The notes below the pieces were generated by a model that saw only the letters and a list, made by a program, of their open reading frames with translations, searched no databases and was not told the origin of the DNA. Shown piece after piece: positions 30,456 through 37,895 of a DNA stretch of 64,000 bases. Numbering within the stretch: position 1 is the stretch's first letter; each line of letters starts with the position of its first letter. The position numbers and the translations under genes were made by a program. Source of the stretch: Chryseomicrobium excrementi (GTDB lineage Bacteria; Bacillota; Bacilli; Bacillales_A; Planococcaceae); contig NZ_PCGR01000002.1 of assembly GCF_002798305.1 (NCBI RefSeq), positions 830,073 to 894,072 of the forward strand. The letters run 5' to 3'.

Positions 30456-31258
30456 TGCGAAGTCTCCGCGTCCCTTATAGTGTGTTGATCTTACTTTGCT
30501 TCCTATTTGTGATCCCATTTATCCCAGCGCTCCTTGCTAGCTTAGGAGGCGTCTGGAGGTTTCCTCTTGTAATTCCAGAAGGCTGGAGTTTTCGAGCTTG
30601 GGAAGCTGTGTTTCGAGAAAATTCCGGAACACTTTCAGCGATTTGGACAAGCCTGTGGATTGCACTCTGTGTCACGGTGATCAATGTACTCGTGAGTGTT
30701 CCGGCAGCCTATGCACTTGTGCGAGGGAATCTGCGTTATCGTGCCGCAATAGAAGCGATTTTGCTGGCTCCTATTTTTGTTCCCGCTTTAGCAGTTGTTA
30801 TGGGTATTCATCTGACGTTTCTTCGGCTTGGCCTCACTGAGACAGTTCTCGGTGTGGTTTTGGTTCATCTAGCACCGTCCATGCCGTATGTAATACGAGC
30901 AGCCATGATTAGTTTTGAAACGATGAACCGCGAGACAGAACAAGCTGCTCAGCTACTCGGGGCGGGGCCTTGGAGTCGTTTTTTGTTCGTGATACTCCCT
31001 CATTTGCGAGCAGGTCTTGTTGCAGGAGTGACACTCAGTATGTTGATTTCGCTCAGTCAGTACAGTGTCACTTTATTGATTGGGGGAGGCCAAGTTGTCA
31101 CACTTCCCATCTTATTGTTCCCGTACATCAGTGGAGGGGATACGTCGATTGGTTCTGCTTATACACTTGTATTCTCAGCAGTGGCATTGCTCCTCGTAAT
31201 TAGTCTTGATGTGGCACTGCGTGGGCATTATAAAAAGAAGGGGAGGAGTCGAGTGTGA
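30455..31258 (+). CDS. ABC transporter permease (YnjC C-terminal-half-like)
   Basis: A 267-residue permease with about six helices and the EAA loop QLLGAGPWSRFLFVILPHLRAG near residue 170. With the previous protein it would form the heterodimeric pore. Start at ATG 30455, overlapping the upstream TGA by one base and preceded by GGGGGTGG; a GTG at 30446 in the same frame is the alternative. It overlaps the ATPase gene by 4 nt. Confidence 0.82.
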   Translation: MRSLRVPYSVLILLCFLFVIPFIPALLASLGGVWRFPLVIPEGWSFRAWEAVFRENSGTLSAIWTSLWIALCVTVINVLVSVPAAYALVRGNLRYRAAIEAILLAPIFVPALAVVMGIHLTFLRLGLTETVLGVVLVHLAPSMPYVIRAAMISFETMNRETEQAAQLLGAGPWSRFLFVILPHLRAGLVAGVTLSMLISLSQYSVTLLIGGGQVVTLPILLFPYISGGDTSIGSAYTLVFSAVALLLVISLDVALRGHYKKKGRSRV

Positions 31259-32253
31259 CAGTACTTCGTCTAAAAGAAATTGAAAAAACGTATGACAGCG
31301 AATTTACCCTTGCTCCTCTTGAGTTAGTCATTGAAGAAGGAGAGTTCTTCACATTGATTGGACCCTCTGGTTGCGGGAAAACCACGCTGTTAAAAGTGAT
31401 AGCTGGACTTGTAACTCCTGACAAAGGCACCATCCATCATAAAGGGCAGGACATTACAGAAGTGGTAGCTGAGAGAAGGCATTTTGCGATGATGTTTCAG
31501 CAACCGCACCTCTTTCCGCATATGACCGTAGAACAAAACGTAAGCTTTGGGTTACGCATGAACAAAGTGCCGAAAACGGAACGAACTCGGAGAGCGAAAG
31601 AAGCACTTCGCCAAGTCGGATTGGAATCGTTCGCAGCCCGCTATCCCAGTGAATTGTCGGGAGGTCAACAACAACGGGTGTCACTAGCAAGAGCACTCGT
31701 CGTTGAACCTGAACTGCTTCTTTTAGATGAGCCATTCAGTGCATTAGATCCTCAATTGAAGGATGAGATGCAGCACTTAGTGAAACAGTTGCAAAAACAA
31801 CTCGGGATTACGACCGTCTGTGTGACCCATGACCAACAGGAAGCTTTTTTACTTGCTGACCGCATGGCTGTCATGAAAGAAGGGAAGATTCTGCAAGTAG
31901 GAGCTCCACATACGCTTTACAGTCATCCAGATACTCGAGACGTTGCAAGTTTTCTAGGACATACGAATGTACTTGCTGCTCAAGATGCAGCTGCACTGAT
32001 TCCACTGACATCTCTAGTTCGAGACAATCAACTCGTCATCATTCCTTCTGAAGCGATTCGTCTCGAGGAAACAGGAACCCTCGGAGTGATAAAACACATT
32101 CAACTGCAAAAAGATACAGCGCTAGTAACGGTAGCCCTGTCTAAGTTTGAAGTAGTCGCCAAAGTATGGGCCTCTCGAGCTTCTAACTACAAGCTGGGTG
32201 ATCAAGTATTTCTAAATGTAGAACCTAATGCTATCCATCTGATTCCAAACTAA
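31255..32253 (+). CDS. ABC transporter ATP-binding protein (YnjD-like)
   Basis: A 332-residue ATPase with Walker A GPSGCGKTT near residue 38, signature LSGGQQQR near 135, Walker B LLLLDEPFSALD near 155 and switch His in VTHDQQEA. After about residue 235 a C-terminal extension of some 95 residues resembles the TOBE region of importer ATPases such as PotA/CysA; E. coli YnjD is shorter. The GTG start overlaps the preceding stop and follows GGGGAGGAG. It ends the operon, with a strong terminator after it. Confidence 0.85.
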   Translation: MTVLRLKEIEKTYDSEFTLAPLELVIEEGEFFTLIGPSGCGKTTLLKVIAGLVTPDKGTIHHKGQDITEVVAERRHFAMMFQQPHLFPHMTVEQNVSFGLRMNKVPKTERTRRAKEALRQVGLESFAARYPSELSGGQQQRVSLARALVVEPELLLLDEPFSALDPQLKDEMQHLVKQLQKQLGITTVCVTHDQQEAFLLADRMAVMKEGKILQVGAPHTLYSHPDTRDVASFLGHTNVLAAQDAAALIPLTSLVRDNQLVIIPSEAIRLEETGTLGVIKHIQLQKDTALVTVALSKFEVVAKVWASRASNYKLGDQVFLNVEPNAIHLIPN

Positions 32254-32283
32254 AAGCGATGCGGATTTCCGCATCGCTTGTTT
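32254..32283. terminator. bidirectional terminator after the ABC cluster
   Basis: Perfect AAGCGATGCGG/CCGCATCGCTT hairpin with T-rich tail, serving the plus-strand operon and the convergent small gene. Confidence 0.88.
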
Positions 32284-32284
32284 G

Positions 32285-32551
32285 TTAGTTTAATAGTTCA
32301 CGTAAATAGTCACGCAATTCTTCAGCTTCCTCTGCATTGCGGTTAAACGCGTGCTCAAGATAGCCTTCTTCTTCCACGTCATCTGCTCCGATGATTGCCA
32401 TCCGATTAAACTGGATGTCCATCACCAATACTTTTCCGAAGAAACGCGTGCTCTGAAGGATAGCCAAATCATAGCGCTGGGTTTCTCCAGTAAAGCTAAC
32501 AAACCGTGTTTTCGTGTCTTCTACGTCATCATATAAATAAAAGCGTTCCAT
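32285..32551 (-). CDS. DUF3055-like small cytoplasmic protein
   Basis: An 88-residue acidic protein. RFYLYDDVEDTKTRFVSFTGETQRYDLAI and the IGADDVEEEGYLEHAF segment recall DUF3055, a family of small Bacillales proteins of unknown function. No membrane segment or Cys. The ATG at 32551 follows AGAGGTGA; the in-frame GTG three codons upstream is not needed. It is convergent to the ABC cluster and divergent from yutE. Confidence 0.75.
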   Translation of the reverse strand: MERFYLYDDVEDTKTRFVSFTGETQRYDLAILQSTRFFGKVLVMDIQFNRMAIIGADDVEEEGYLEHAFNRNAEEAEELRDYLRELLN

Positions 32552-32633
32552 GCTCTTCACCTCTAGTTCTAGTCAGCTCTATGGTACTATAGAGAGGAGA
32601 CGTATTCAACTGAATGAAACAGGAGGAAGTTCT

Positions 32634-33095
32634 ATGTACTTTGTAGATCGAAAGCGAATTGAAGTGATTGCCAGCCATTTAGAAGAGCTATTGGCTGTTT
32701 ATGAAAATAAGCAACAGTGGGAACCGTACCCGGAAAGTCATTTGATTCTAGAGCGCGTCACCGGTTCCGTTATTGAATCTATTTTGGATATTGGGAATGC
32801 GATGATTGACGGCTTTATCATGCGTGATCCTGGAAGCTATGACGACATCATCGATATTTTGGTTGATGAAAAAGTGGTCACTGCTGATATGGATAAGGGT
32901 CTGAAAGAAATAGTTGGTCTTCGAAAACAAGTGGTCCGTGAATACTATGCAGTAGACCGTGACAACGTGGTAAAAGTATTCGATGCAAACTTGTCTGTCA
33001 TTCGTGCTTTTCCTGGCCAAGTTCGCAAATATTTAGTCAATGAATTGGGGCCAGTGTCAGCTTTCTTGCCGGAGGATTCCAATGTTCAGCTATAA
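32634..33095 (+). CDS. yutE: DUF86 / HepT-like protein YutE
   Basis: A 153-residue all-helical protein of the DUF86/HepT superfamily. The landmark IDGFIMRDPGSYDDIIDILVDEKVV is typical for the YutE subgroup. HepT toxins carry R-x4-6-H-x-Y; here the matching region reads RKQVVREYY, so the catalytic His is absent, and no MNT nucleotidyltransferase antitoxin gene adjoins it. It is probably not an active toxin. The ATG at 32634 follows AGGAGG. It overlaps the HAD gene by 14 nt. Confidence 0.85.
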   Translation: MYFVDRKRIEVIASHLEELLAVYENKQQWEPYPESHLILERVTGSVIESILDIGNAMIDGFIMRDPGSYDDIIDILVDEKVVTADMDKGLKEIVGLRKQVVREYYAVDRDNVVKVFDANLSVIRAFPGQVRKYLVNELGPVSAFLPEDSNVQL

Positions 33096-33846
33096 GACTG
33101 TGTGCTTCGACTTAGATGGCACTGTGTATAAGGGAGTCGAGCCGATTCCGGAAGCAGTCGCTTTCATCAAGTACTTGAAATCTCAAGGAATTGAACCATT
33201 CTATATCACCAACAACGCCTCCATGACGCGAACGCAGCTGAAAGAAAAGTTGGCAGCGTTCGGTGTGGTAACAACTGAAAGTCATATTTACACGTCTGGT
33301 ATGGCGGCAGCCCATTTCGTTAAACGCGACTATCCTGATGCAACGGTCTATGTTATTGGCACACAAGCACTTCGTGACGAATTGTCTTCTGTAGGGCTGA
33401 CTTTGGTCGATGAAGGTGCAGATGCAGTTGTGATGGGTATCGATAAAGATATCAATTATACGAAGCTCGCGCAGGCTTGTCTGGAAGTTCGAGCAGGAGC
33501 CACTCTCATTGCGACGAATCCTGACCACGCATTTCCTTCGCACCAAGGATTTCTACCTGGTAACGGAGCGTTTGTAAGACTCGTGGAGTATTCAACGGAG
33601 ACACCGGCCATCTTCTGCGGGAAGCCATCTCCTATCATGTTGGAGCTGATTCAACAGCAGACGGGATGTACTAAAGAAGAGATGGTCTTGATTGGAGACA
33701 ATATGAAGACGGATCTGCAGGCAGGAGTCGACTTTGGAATCGCGACGATTCATGTCAACTCGGGCGTAGATAGACCAGAAACAATCCGAGCGAGCGGTAT
33801 GAACATCACTCGGTTTGTTGAGACGGCAGCAGACTTAATGCAGTAA
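33082..33846 (+). CDS. yutF: HAD-family sugar phosphatase (NagD-like) YutF
   Basis: A 254-residue HAD-superfamily hydrolase, class IIA. Motif I FDLDGTVYKG at residues 8-17 with the nucleophile Asp, motif II in FYITNNAS near 43, the lysine region near 180 and motif IV GDNMKTDLQAG near 205 are all in place. The length and the cap between motifs II and III place it with NagD/AraL-type phosphatases; substrate unknown. The ATG at 33082 follows GGAGG, overlapping yutE. Confidence 0.9.
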   Translation: MFSYKTVCFDLDGTVYKGVEPIPEAVAFIKYLKSQGIEPFYITNNASMTRTQLKEKLAAFGVVTTESHIYTSGMAAAHFVKRDYPDATVYVIGTQALRDELSSVGLTLVDEGADAVVMGIDKDINYTKLAQACLEVRAGATLIATNPDHAFPSHQGFLPGNGAFVRLVEYSTETPAIFCGKPSPIMLELIQQQTGCTKEEMVLIGDNMKTDLQAGVDFGIATIHVNSGVDRPETIRASGMNITRFVETAADLMQ

Positions 33847-33882
33847 AAAAAGCAGGACGCGACGTGGCGCTCTGCTTTTGTT
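33847..33882. terminator. bidirectional terminator between yutF and yuzB
   Basis: AAAAGCAG...CTGCTTTT stem with an inner GCGC pair and T-rich flanks on both strands. Confidence 0.75.
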
Positions 33883-34117
33883 AAAATAATGGGTTTTCTT
33901 CTATATAAGCATAAATATTATCGACAAGCTCTTGAGGTGTCTCGCCTCGGACGATATCCCCGTTCACTACGGCAAAGAGCGTATCTGCACAAATAGTACA
34001 ATTGCTCGTGCAGCCATATTCTAAAACATCCAGGTTCGGATCTTTCTCCAGCTGCTCGAAAGCTTCTTGAGCACCGTTTACGATATTACTAATGCAAAAT
34101 TCCACCATGGGATTCAT
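33881..34117 (-). CDS. yuzB: DUF1450 protein YuzB
   Basis: A 78-residue protein with Cys residues in VEFCISN and the cluster EYGCTSNCTICAD near residue 37-46, resembling a small thioredoxin/ferredoxin-like fold as in DUF1450. Metal or Fe-S binding is possible but unproved. The ATG at 34117 lies just after GAGGTGA; a GTG three codons earlier is the alternative. It is divergent from yutJ. Confidence 0.85.
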   Translation of the reverse strand: MNPMVEFCISNIVNGAQEAFEQLEKDPNLDVLEYGCTSNCTICADTLFAVVNGDIVRGETPQELVDNIYAYIEENPLF

Positions 34118-34181
34118 CGTGTTCACCTCGCTACAAGTTGATGCTACTGCATTTCTACGAAGTCGTCAATTGTTGTGACTT

Positions 34182-34211
34182 ATTGTGAAATGTCTCACAA
34201 TCATTTATACT
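34182..34211 (+). promoter_or_regulatory. yutJ promoter with Rex-box-like operator
   Basis: Promoter TTGTGA (34183-34188), 17-nt spacer, TATACT (34206-34211). The -35 and most of the spacer form a perfect 7-6-7 dyad ATTGTGA-AATGTC-TCACAAT (34182-34201), differing from the Rex consensus TTGTGAANNNNTTCACAA at one fixed position. Rex is the NADH/NAD-sensing repressor of Firmicutes. Confidence 0.7.
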
Positions 34212-34243
34212 AAATGAGACAATGCATGCAGAGGAGTTTTCAT

Positions 34244-35311
34244 ATGCAAAAATTAGTACTGCTCGGAGGCGGCTATGGGAACATGCGTATTCTACTGCGC
34301 TTATTACCTAACAGTTTGCCATCAGATGTAGAAATCACATTGATTGACCGCACATCATTTCACAGCTTAAAAACAGAATTTTACGCGCTAGCTGCAGGGA
34401 CCGTTTCAGATCACGATGTTCGCGTTAGTTTCCCGGTCAGCGAAAAGCTTCACATTAAATATGGTGAAGTGGTTGAAATCGACACGGAAAACAAAGAAGT
34501 GTTACTTGAAGGTGGAGAAGCTGTTAAGTATGACGATTTAGTTGTCGGACTTGGCTGTGAAGACAAGTATCACGGCGTTCCTGGTGCAGATGAGTTCACG
34601 ATGAGTATTCAGACCATCGGAAAATCTCGTCAAACTTACAGCACACTTGGCGACCTTCCATCAAATTCAGTTGTGGGAATCGTCGGTGCCGGATTAAGTG
34701 GCATCGAGCTTGCGAGTGAGCTTCGTGAATCGCGTCCCGATCTTCGTATCAAACTGTTTGACCGCAGTCCACGTATTTTACGTGACTTCCCAGAACGTTT
34801 AAGTAACTACGTGAAAAAGTGGTTCGACGAAAACGACGTAGAAGTGATCAGCAACTCTAATATCACCAAAGTCGAAAAAAACATGCTGTACAACCACGAT
34901 GACACCATCCCAGTCGATGCGGTCGTCTGGACTGCTGGAATTCAGCCAGTAGCACCAGTTCGTGCACTACCAGGTGAAAAGGATTCAACTGGTCGCGTTA
35001 TTTTGTCACCTCACCACCATCTACCATTAGATGAACATATTTATGTAGTTGGTGACTGTGCATCTCTTCCGTTCGCACCAAGCGCTCAGCTGGCTGAAGA
35101 ACAGGCGGAGCAGATCGTACAAGTCTTGAAAGCAAAGTGGAACGGCGAAACGCTACCTGTGAAGTTGCCGGACATCAAGCTAAAGGGCTTCATGGGTTCA
35201 TTAGGGAAGAAGCAAGGATTTGCGTACTTGGCTGATATGTCGGTTACAGGACGTATTGCGCGCCTCATGAAATCAGGCCTTCTATGGTATTACAAAAAAC
35301 ATAACGGATAA
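34244..35311 (+). CDS. yutJ: type-2 NADH dehydrogenase-like flavoprotein YutJ
   Basis: A 355-residue NDH-2-like oxidoreductase. FAD motif GGGYGNMRIL at residues 7-16, second Rossmann motif GIVGAGLSGIELA near 147, VVWTAGIQP and the FAD-closing VVGDCASLPFAP near 268. The C-terminal GFMGSLGKKQGFAY and a membrane-binding amphipathic end match the class that passes electrons from NADH to quinone; the actual electron acceptor of YutJ is unproved. The ATG at 34244 follows GAGGAG at 7 nt. The Rex-like operator in its promoter fits an NADH-oxidising role. Confidence 0.88.
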   Translation: MQKLVLLGGGYGNMRILLRLLPNSLPSDVEITLIDRTSFHSLKTEFYALAAGTVSDHDVRVSFPVSEKLHIKYGEVVEIDTENKEVLLEGGEAVKYDDLVVGLGCEDKYHGVPGADEFTMSIQTIGKSRQTYSTLGDLPSNSVVGIVGAGLSGIELASELRESRPDLRIKLFDRSPRILRDFPERLSNYVKKWFDENDVEVISNSNITKVEKNMLYNHDDTIPVDAVVWTAGIQPVAPVRALPGEKDSTGRVILSPHHHLPLDEHIYVVGDCASLPFAPSAQLAEEQAEQIVQVLKAKWNGETLPVKLPDIKLKGFMGSLGKKQGFAYLADMSVTGRIARLMKSGLLWYYKKHNG

Positions 35312-35315
35312 ACGA

Positions 35316-35357
35316 AAAGAGCTGACAGTGCATCCGCACAATCAGCTCTCTTTTTTA
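35316..35357. terminator. bidirectional terminator between yutJ and yuzD
   Basis: AAAAGAGCTGA ... TCAGCTCTTTTT hairpin with A and T runs on its two sides. Confidence 0.85.
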
Positions 35358-35678
35358 TTCTGACGTCACATACCCATACTGCTCAAGAGCCGCATACACT
35401 GGCTTCAACTGAATATAACCTTCTCCGATTACTTCATCTTCAATCGTCACTAAAGGATAAAACAGCTCATCATTTTGAATCTGCTCAATAAAGTCTGCAT
35501 CGATATCAGACTCGCTCGGTTGCTCGATGTCCACATAGCGGAATTGAATCTGGTGCGCATCAAACTTTCGACCAATCGCAGCCTCCAGCCATTCATAGGT
35601 ATCTTTAGAAGAAGGTGCATTTACACAGCTTGCGCAGATGATGTCTGCCCCGTACACAGTCAACGTGATCTCTTTCAT
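35355..35678 (-). CDS. yuzD: DUF1462 thioredoxin-like protein YuzD
   Basis: A 107-residue protein of DUF1462, which adopts a thioredoxin-like fold. The CASCVNAPSS motif near residue 14 puts CxxC at the expected place, and EIEQ/YPLVTIEDEVIGEG covers the cis-Pro segment. It is encoded divergently beside the NifU-like yutI, as in B. subtilis, suggesting a link to Fe-S biogenesis that remains inference. The ATG at 35678 follows GAGGGG; upstream in-frame ATG at 35726 lies in the promoter region. Confidence 0.85.
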   Translation of the reverse strand: MKEITLTVYGADIICASCVNAPSSKDTYEWLEAAIGRKFDAHQIQFRYVDIEQPSESDIDADFIEQIQNDELFYPLVTIEDEVIGEGYIQLKPVYAALEQYGYVTSE

Positions 35679-35703
35679 ATTCCCAGCCCCTCTAGATTCT
35701 TTA

Positions 35704-35733
35704 TTGGATTTTTTTGTTCTATCCAATTATAAT
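35704..35733 (+). promoter_or_regulatory. yutI promoter with inverted repeat
   Basis: TTGGAT (35704-35709), 18-nt spacer, TATAAT (35728-35733). ATTGGA (35703-35708) and TCCAAT (35722-35727) form an inverted repeat across -35 and spacer, a possible operator. Confidence 0.6.
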
Positions 35734-35759
35734 AGGGATAGTGAAAGGAGTCGAAAGAA

Positions 35760-35993
35760 ATGACTGATACGATGAATGAACAAGTTCAAGAAGTACTCGA
35801 TAAATTACGCCCATTCCTACTACGCGATGGTGGGGATTGTGAATTAGTAGATGTTGAAGACGGTATCGTGAAATTACGTCTCCTTGGTGCCTGCGGGACG
35901 TGCCCAAGTTCAACGATCACTTTAAAAGCTGGTATTGAACGCGCTCTACTAGAAGAAGTACCAGGCGTTGTAGAAGTTGAACAAGTATTCTAA
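35760..35993 (+). CDS. yutI: NifU-like Fe-S carrier protein YutI
   Basis: A 77-residue Nfu-type domain that carries a bridging Fe-S cluster. It contains the [14 protein letters not shown] opening and the cluster-binding CGTCPSS near residue 45-51 in [18 protein letters not shown]. Length equals the stand-alone Nfu domain of Gram-positives. AAAGGAG precedes the ATG. It works downstream of the SufBCD scaffold encoded at 8-13 kb, and a second carrier, the A-type YutM, follows. Confidence 0.92.
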   Translation: MTDTMNEQVQEVLDKLRPFLLRDGGDCELVDVEDGIVKLRLLGACGTCPSSTITLKAGIERALLEEVPGVVEVEQVF

Positions 35994-36001
35994 TTCACGT
36001 T

Positions 36002-36032
36002 AAAAGACAAGGCACCGGCCTTGTCTTTTTGT
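36002..36032 (+). terminator. intrinsic terminator after yutI
   Basis: AAAAGACAAGGC/GCCTTGTCTTTTT hairpin (with short loop) and T run. Confidence 0.88.
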
Positions 36033-36062
36033 TTCATTTGAACAGAAAGGTGGGAGACGAAC

Positions 36063-36425
36063 ATGACACACGTAGTGGATCTGACGGAAGCAGCGGCTTT
36101 CCGTATTAAAGAAATGATGGAACACAACGAAGAACAGGGGGCTTTCCTTCGTGTTTCTGTAAACGGTGGAGGATGTAGTGGACTTTCTTATGGAATGAGC
36201 TTCACTCATGATAAAGAGGCTGCCGACCGAGAAGACTTGCAGCATGACATTCCAATTGTTGTGGCTGAAGAAGATGCTCCGATTCTAATGGGCACAAAGA
36301 TTGATTACAAACAATCGCTCATGGGTGGAGGCTTCACCATCGATAATCCAAACGCTATTGCCAACTGTGGATGCGGTTCATCATTCCGCACTGCCACAAA
36401 GCAAGGAACACCTGAGAACTGTTAA
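36063..36425 (+). CDS. yutM: A-type iron-sulfur carrier (HesB/IscA family, YutM)
   Basis: A 120-residue A-type carrier. The three conserved Cys are visible: GGGCSGLSY near residue 38 and the C-terminal NCGCGSSF near residues 103-107. It accepts Fe-S clusters or iron from the SUF machinery and passes them to apo-enzymes. AAGGTGGGA precedes the ATG. A terminator follows at 36430-36457, so it is probably transcribed alone. Confidence 0.92.
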   Translation: MTHVVDLTEAAAFRIKEMMEHNEEQGAFLRVSVNGGGCSGLSYGMSFTHDKEAADREDLQHDIPIVVAEEDAPILMGTKIDYKQSLMGGGFTIDNPNAIANCGCGSSFRTATKQGTPENC

Positions 36426-36429
36426 CACG

Positions 36430-36458
36430 AAACCTGTCGAGATTCGGCAGGTTTTTTC
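36430..36458 (+). terminator. intrinsic terminator after yutM
   Basis: AAACCTGTCG/CGGCAGGTTT hairpin with six T residues. Confidence 0.82.
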
Positions 36459-36476
36459 TATGAGTTTTCTCATTAT

Positions 36477-36535
36477 TGAAAACGTTTAATTCGAAACAAC
36501 TATTCATTGAACTTCTATACTAAAAGGGCTAATAT
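36477..36535 (+). promoter_or_regulatory. yumB promoter with cre-like site
   Basis: TTGAAC (36507-36512), 17-nt spacer, TAATAT (36530-36535). Just upstream TGAAAACGTTTAAT (36477-36490) matches the CcpA cre consensus TGWAANCGNTNWCA except at the last two positions. Confidence 0.5.
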
Positions 36536-36605
36536 AGAAGGTAAGTGTTTGCATCCGTCAAGGGGCAAATGGGTGAAAATATAATTAAAAGGTGGTAGCG
36601 GTACC

Positions 36606-37820
36606 ATGAACAGAGCTAAGATTCTCATTCTAGGGGCAGGCTATGGCGGACTTTCAACTGCCGTAAATCTACAAAAGAAATTAAATGCAAACGATGCAGA
36701 TATTACATTGATCAACAAGAACGACTATCACTACGAGTCGACTTGGTTGCATGAGGCAGCAGCAGGAACTTTGTCTCCTGAAGACGTACGTTACGATATC
36801 AAGAATGTCATCAATGGTGACAAAATTCAATTCGTACAAGCAGCAGTTACAGGAATTGATGTAAACGCGCGCAAAGTAACAACAGATAAAGGGGAGCATA
36901 CGTATGATTACCTCGTTATCGGTCTTGGCTTTGAAGGCGAGACGTTCGGTATCGAAGGTCTAGATAAATATGCACTTTCTATTGCTAACGTTGGCGCAGC
37001 TCGCCAAATCCGTGAGCACATCGAATACCAATTCGCAATGTGGTCTCAAGACGAAGTCAAAGACGACAGCCGTCTGACTATCGTTGTAGGTGGAGCAGGA
37101 TTCACAGGAATCGAGTTCTTGGGTGAACTAGGAAATCGTATTCCAGAACTTTGCAAAGAGTTTGATGTGCCTCAAGAAAAAGTTCGCGTACTTTGTGTAG
37201 AGGCAGCTCCAATGGTCCTTCCTGGTTTTGATCCAGAACTAGTTGACTATGCAGTGCGTCACTTAGAGTCAAAAGGCATCGAGTTCTCAATCGGAACTCC
37301 TGTTGTTCAAGCGACTCCAGAAGGCGTAAAAATTAAAAAAGGTGAAGAAGAATTCGACTTCATCAAAGCCGGTACTGTTGTATGGGCAGCTGGTGTCCGT
37401 GGTAACCGTCTAATCGAAACTTCAGGTATCGAAAACATGCGTGCTCGTGTTAAAGTTGACAAAGATATGCGTGCACCTGGATTCCCAGATGTCTTCATCG
37501 TTGGAGATTGCGCTTTAATGATCAATGAAGAAGTGAATCGTCCATACCCACCAACAGCCCAAATTGCAATGCAACAAGCTGAAACAGTTGCAGACAACTT
37601 GATCGCGTTGATGAACAATGAAGACACACACGAATTCGTTCCAAAATTAAAAGGTTCTGTATGTTCTCTTGGTGAACACGATGCAATCGGAGACGTGATG
37701 GGTCGTAAGATCACAGGAACGAAAGCATCTATCATGAAGAAAATCATCGATAATCGTGCTCTATACATGATTGGTGGCGCACCACTAGTTATGAAAAAAG
37801 GAAAATTCAACTTACTATAA
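36606..37820 (+). CDS. yumB: type-2 NADH dehydrogenase-like protein YumB
   Basis: A 404-residue NDH-2-family flavoprotein. FAD motif [10 protein letters not shown] at residues 7-16, second Rossmann motif [12 protein letters not shown] near 162, [10 protein letters not shown] and the FAD-closing IVGDCALMI near 300, then the quinone-site region [13 protein letters not shown]. Expected role: NADH to menaquinone electron transfer without proton pumping. This is the second such enzyme within 2.5 kb. AGGTGG lies about 10 nt before the ATG. Confidence 0.9.
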   Translation: MNRAKILILGAGYGGLSTAVNLQKKLNANDADITLINKNDYHYESTWLHEAAAGTLSPEDVRYDIKNVINGDKIQFVQAAVTGIDVNARKVTTDKGEHTYDYLVIGLGFEGETFGIEGLDKYALSIANVGAARQIREHIEYQFAMWSQDEVKDDSRLTIVVGGAGFTGIEFLGELGNRIPELCKEFDVPQEKVRVLCVEAAPMVLPGFDPELVDYAVRHLESKGIEFSIGTPVVQATPEGVKIKKGEEEFDFIKAGTVVWAAGVRGNRLIETSGIENMRARVKVDKDMRAPGFPDVFIVGDCALMINEEVNRPYPPTAQIAMQQAETVADNLIALMNNEDTHEFVPKLKGSVCSLGEHDAIGDVMGRKITGTKASIMKKIIDNRALYMIGGAPLVMKKGKFNLL

Positions 37821-37828
37821 GTTGCTAT

Positions 37829-37864
37829 CAGACAGTTGCCAATAGGCAGCTGTCTTTTTTTTTC
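37829..37864 (+). terminator. intrinsic terminator after yumB
   Basis: GACAGTTGCC-AATA-GGCAGCTGTC hairpin with one mismatch, followed by eight or more T residues. Confidence 0.88.
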
Positions 37865-37895
37865 GTTATACTAGAATCAGTAAAGGGGGAATACG

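Noticed and set aside
32634..33095. HepT toxin of a toxin-antitoxin pair
   Set aside because: The catalytic His is absent and no MNT antitoxin gene is adjacent.
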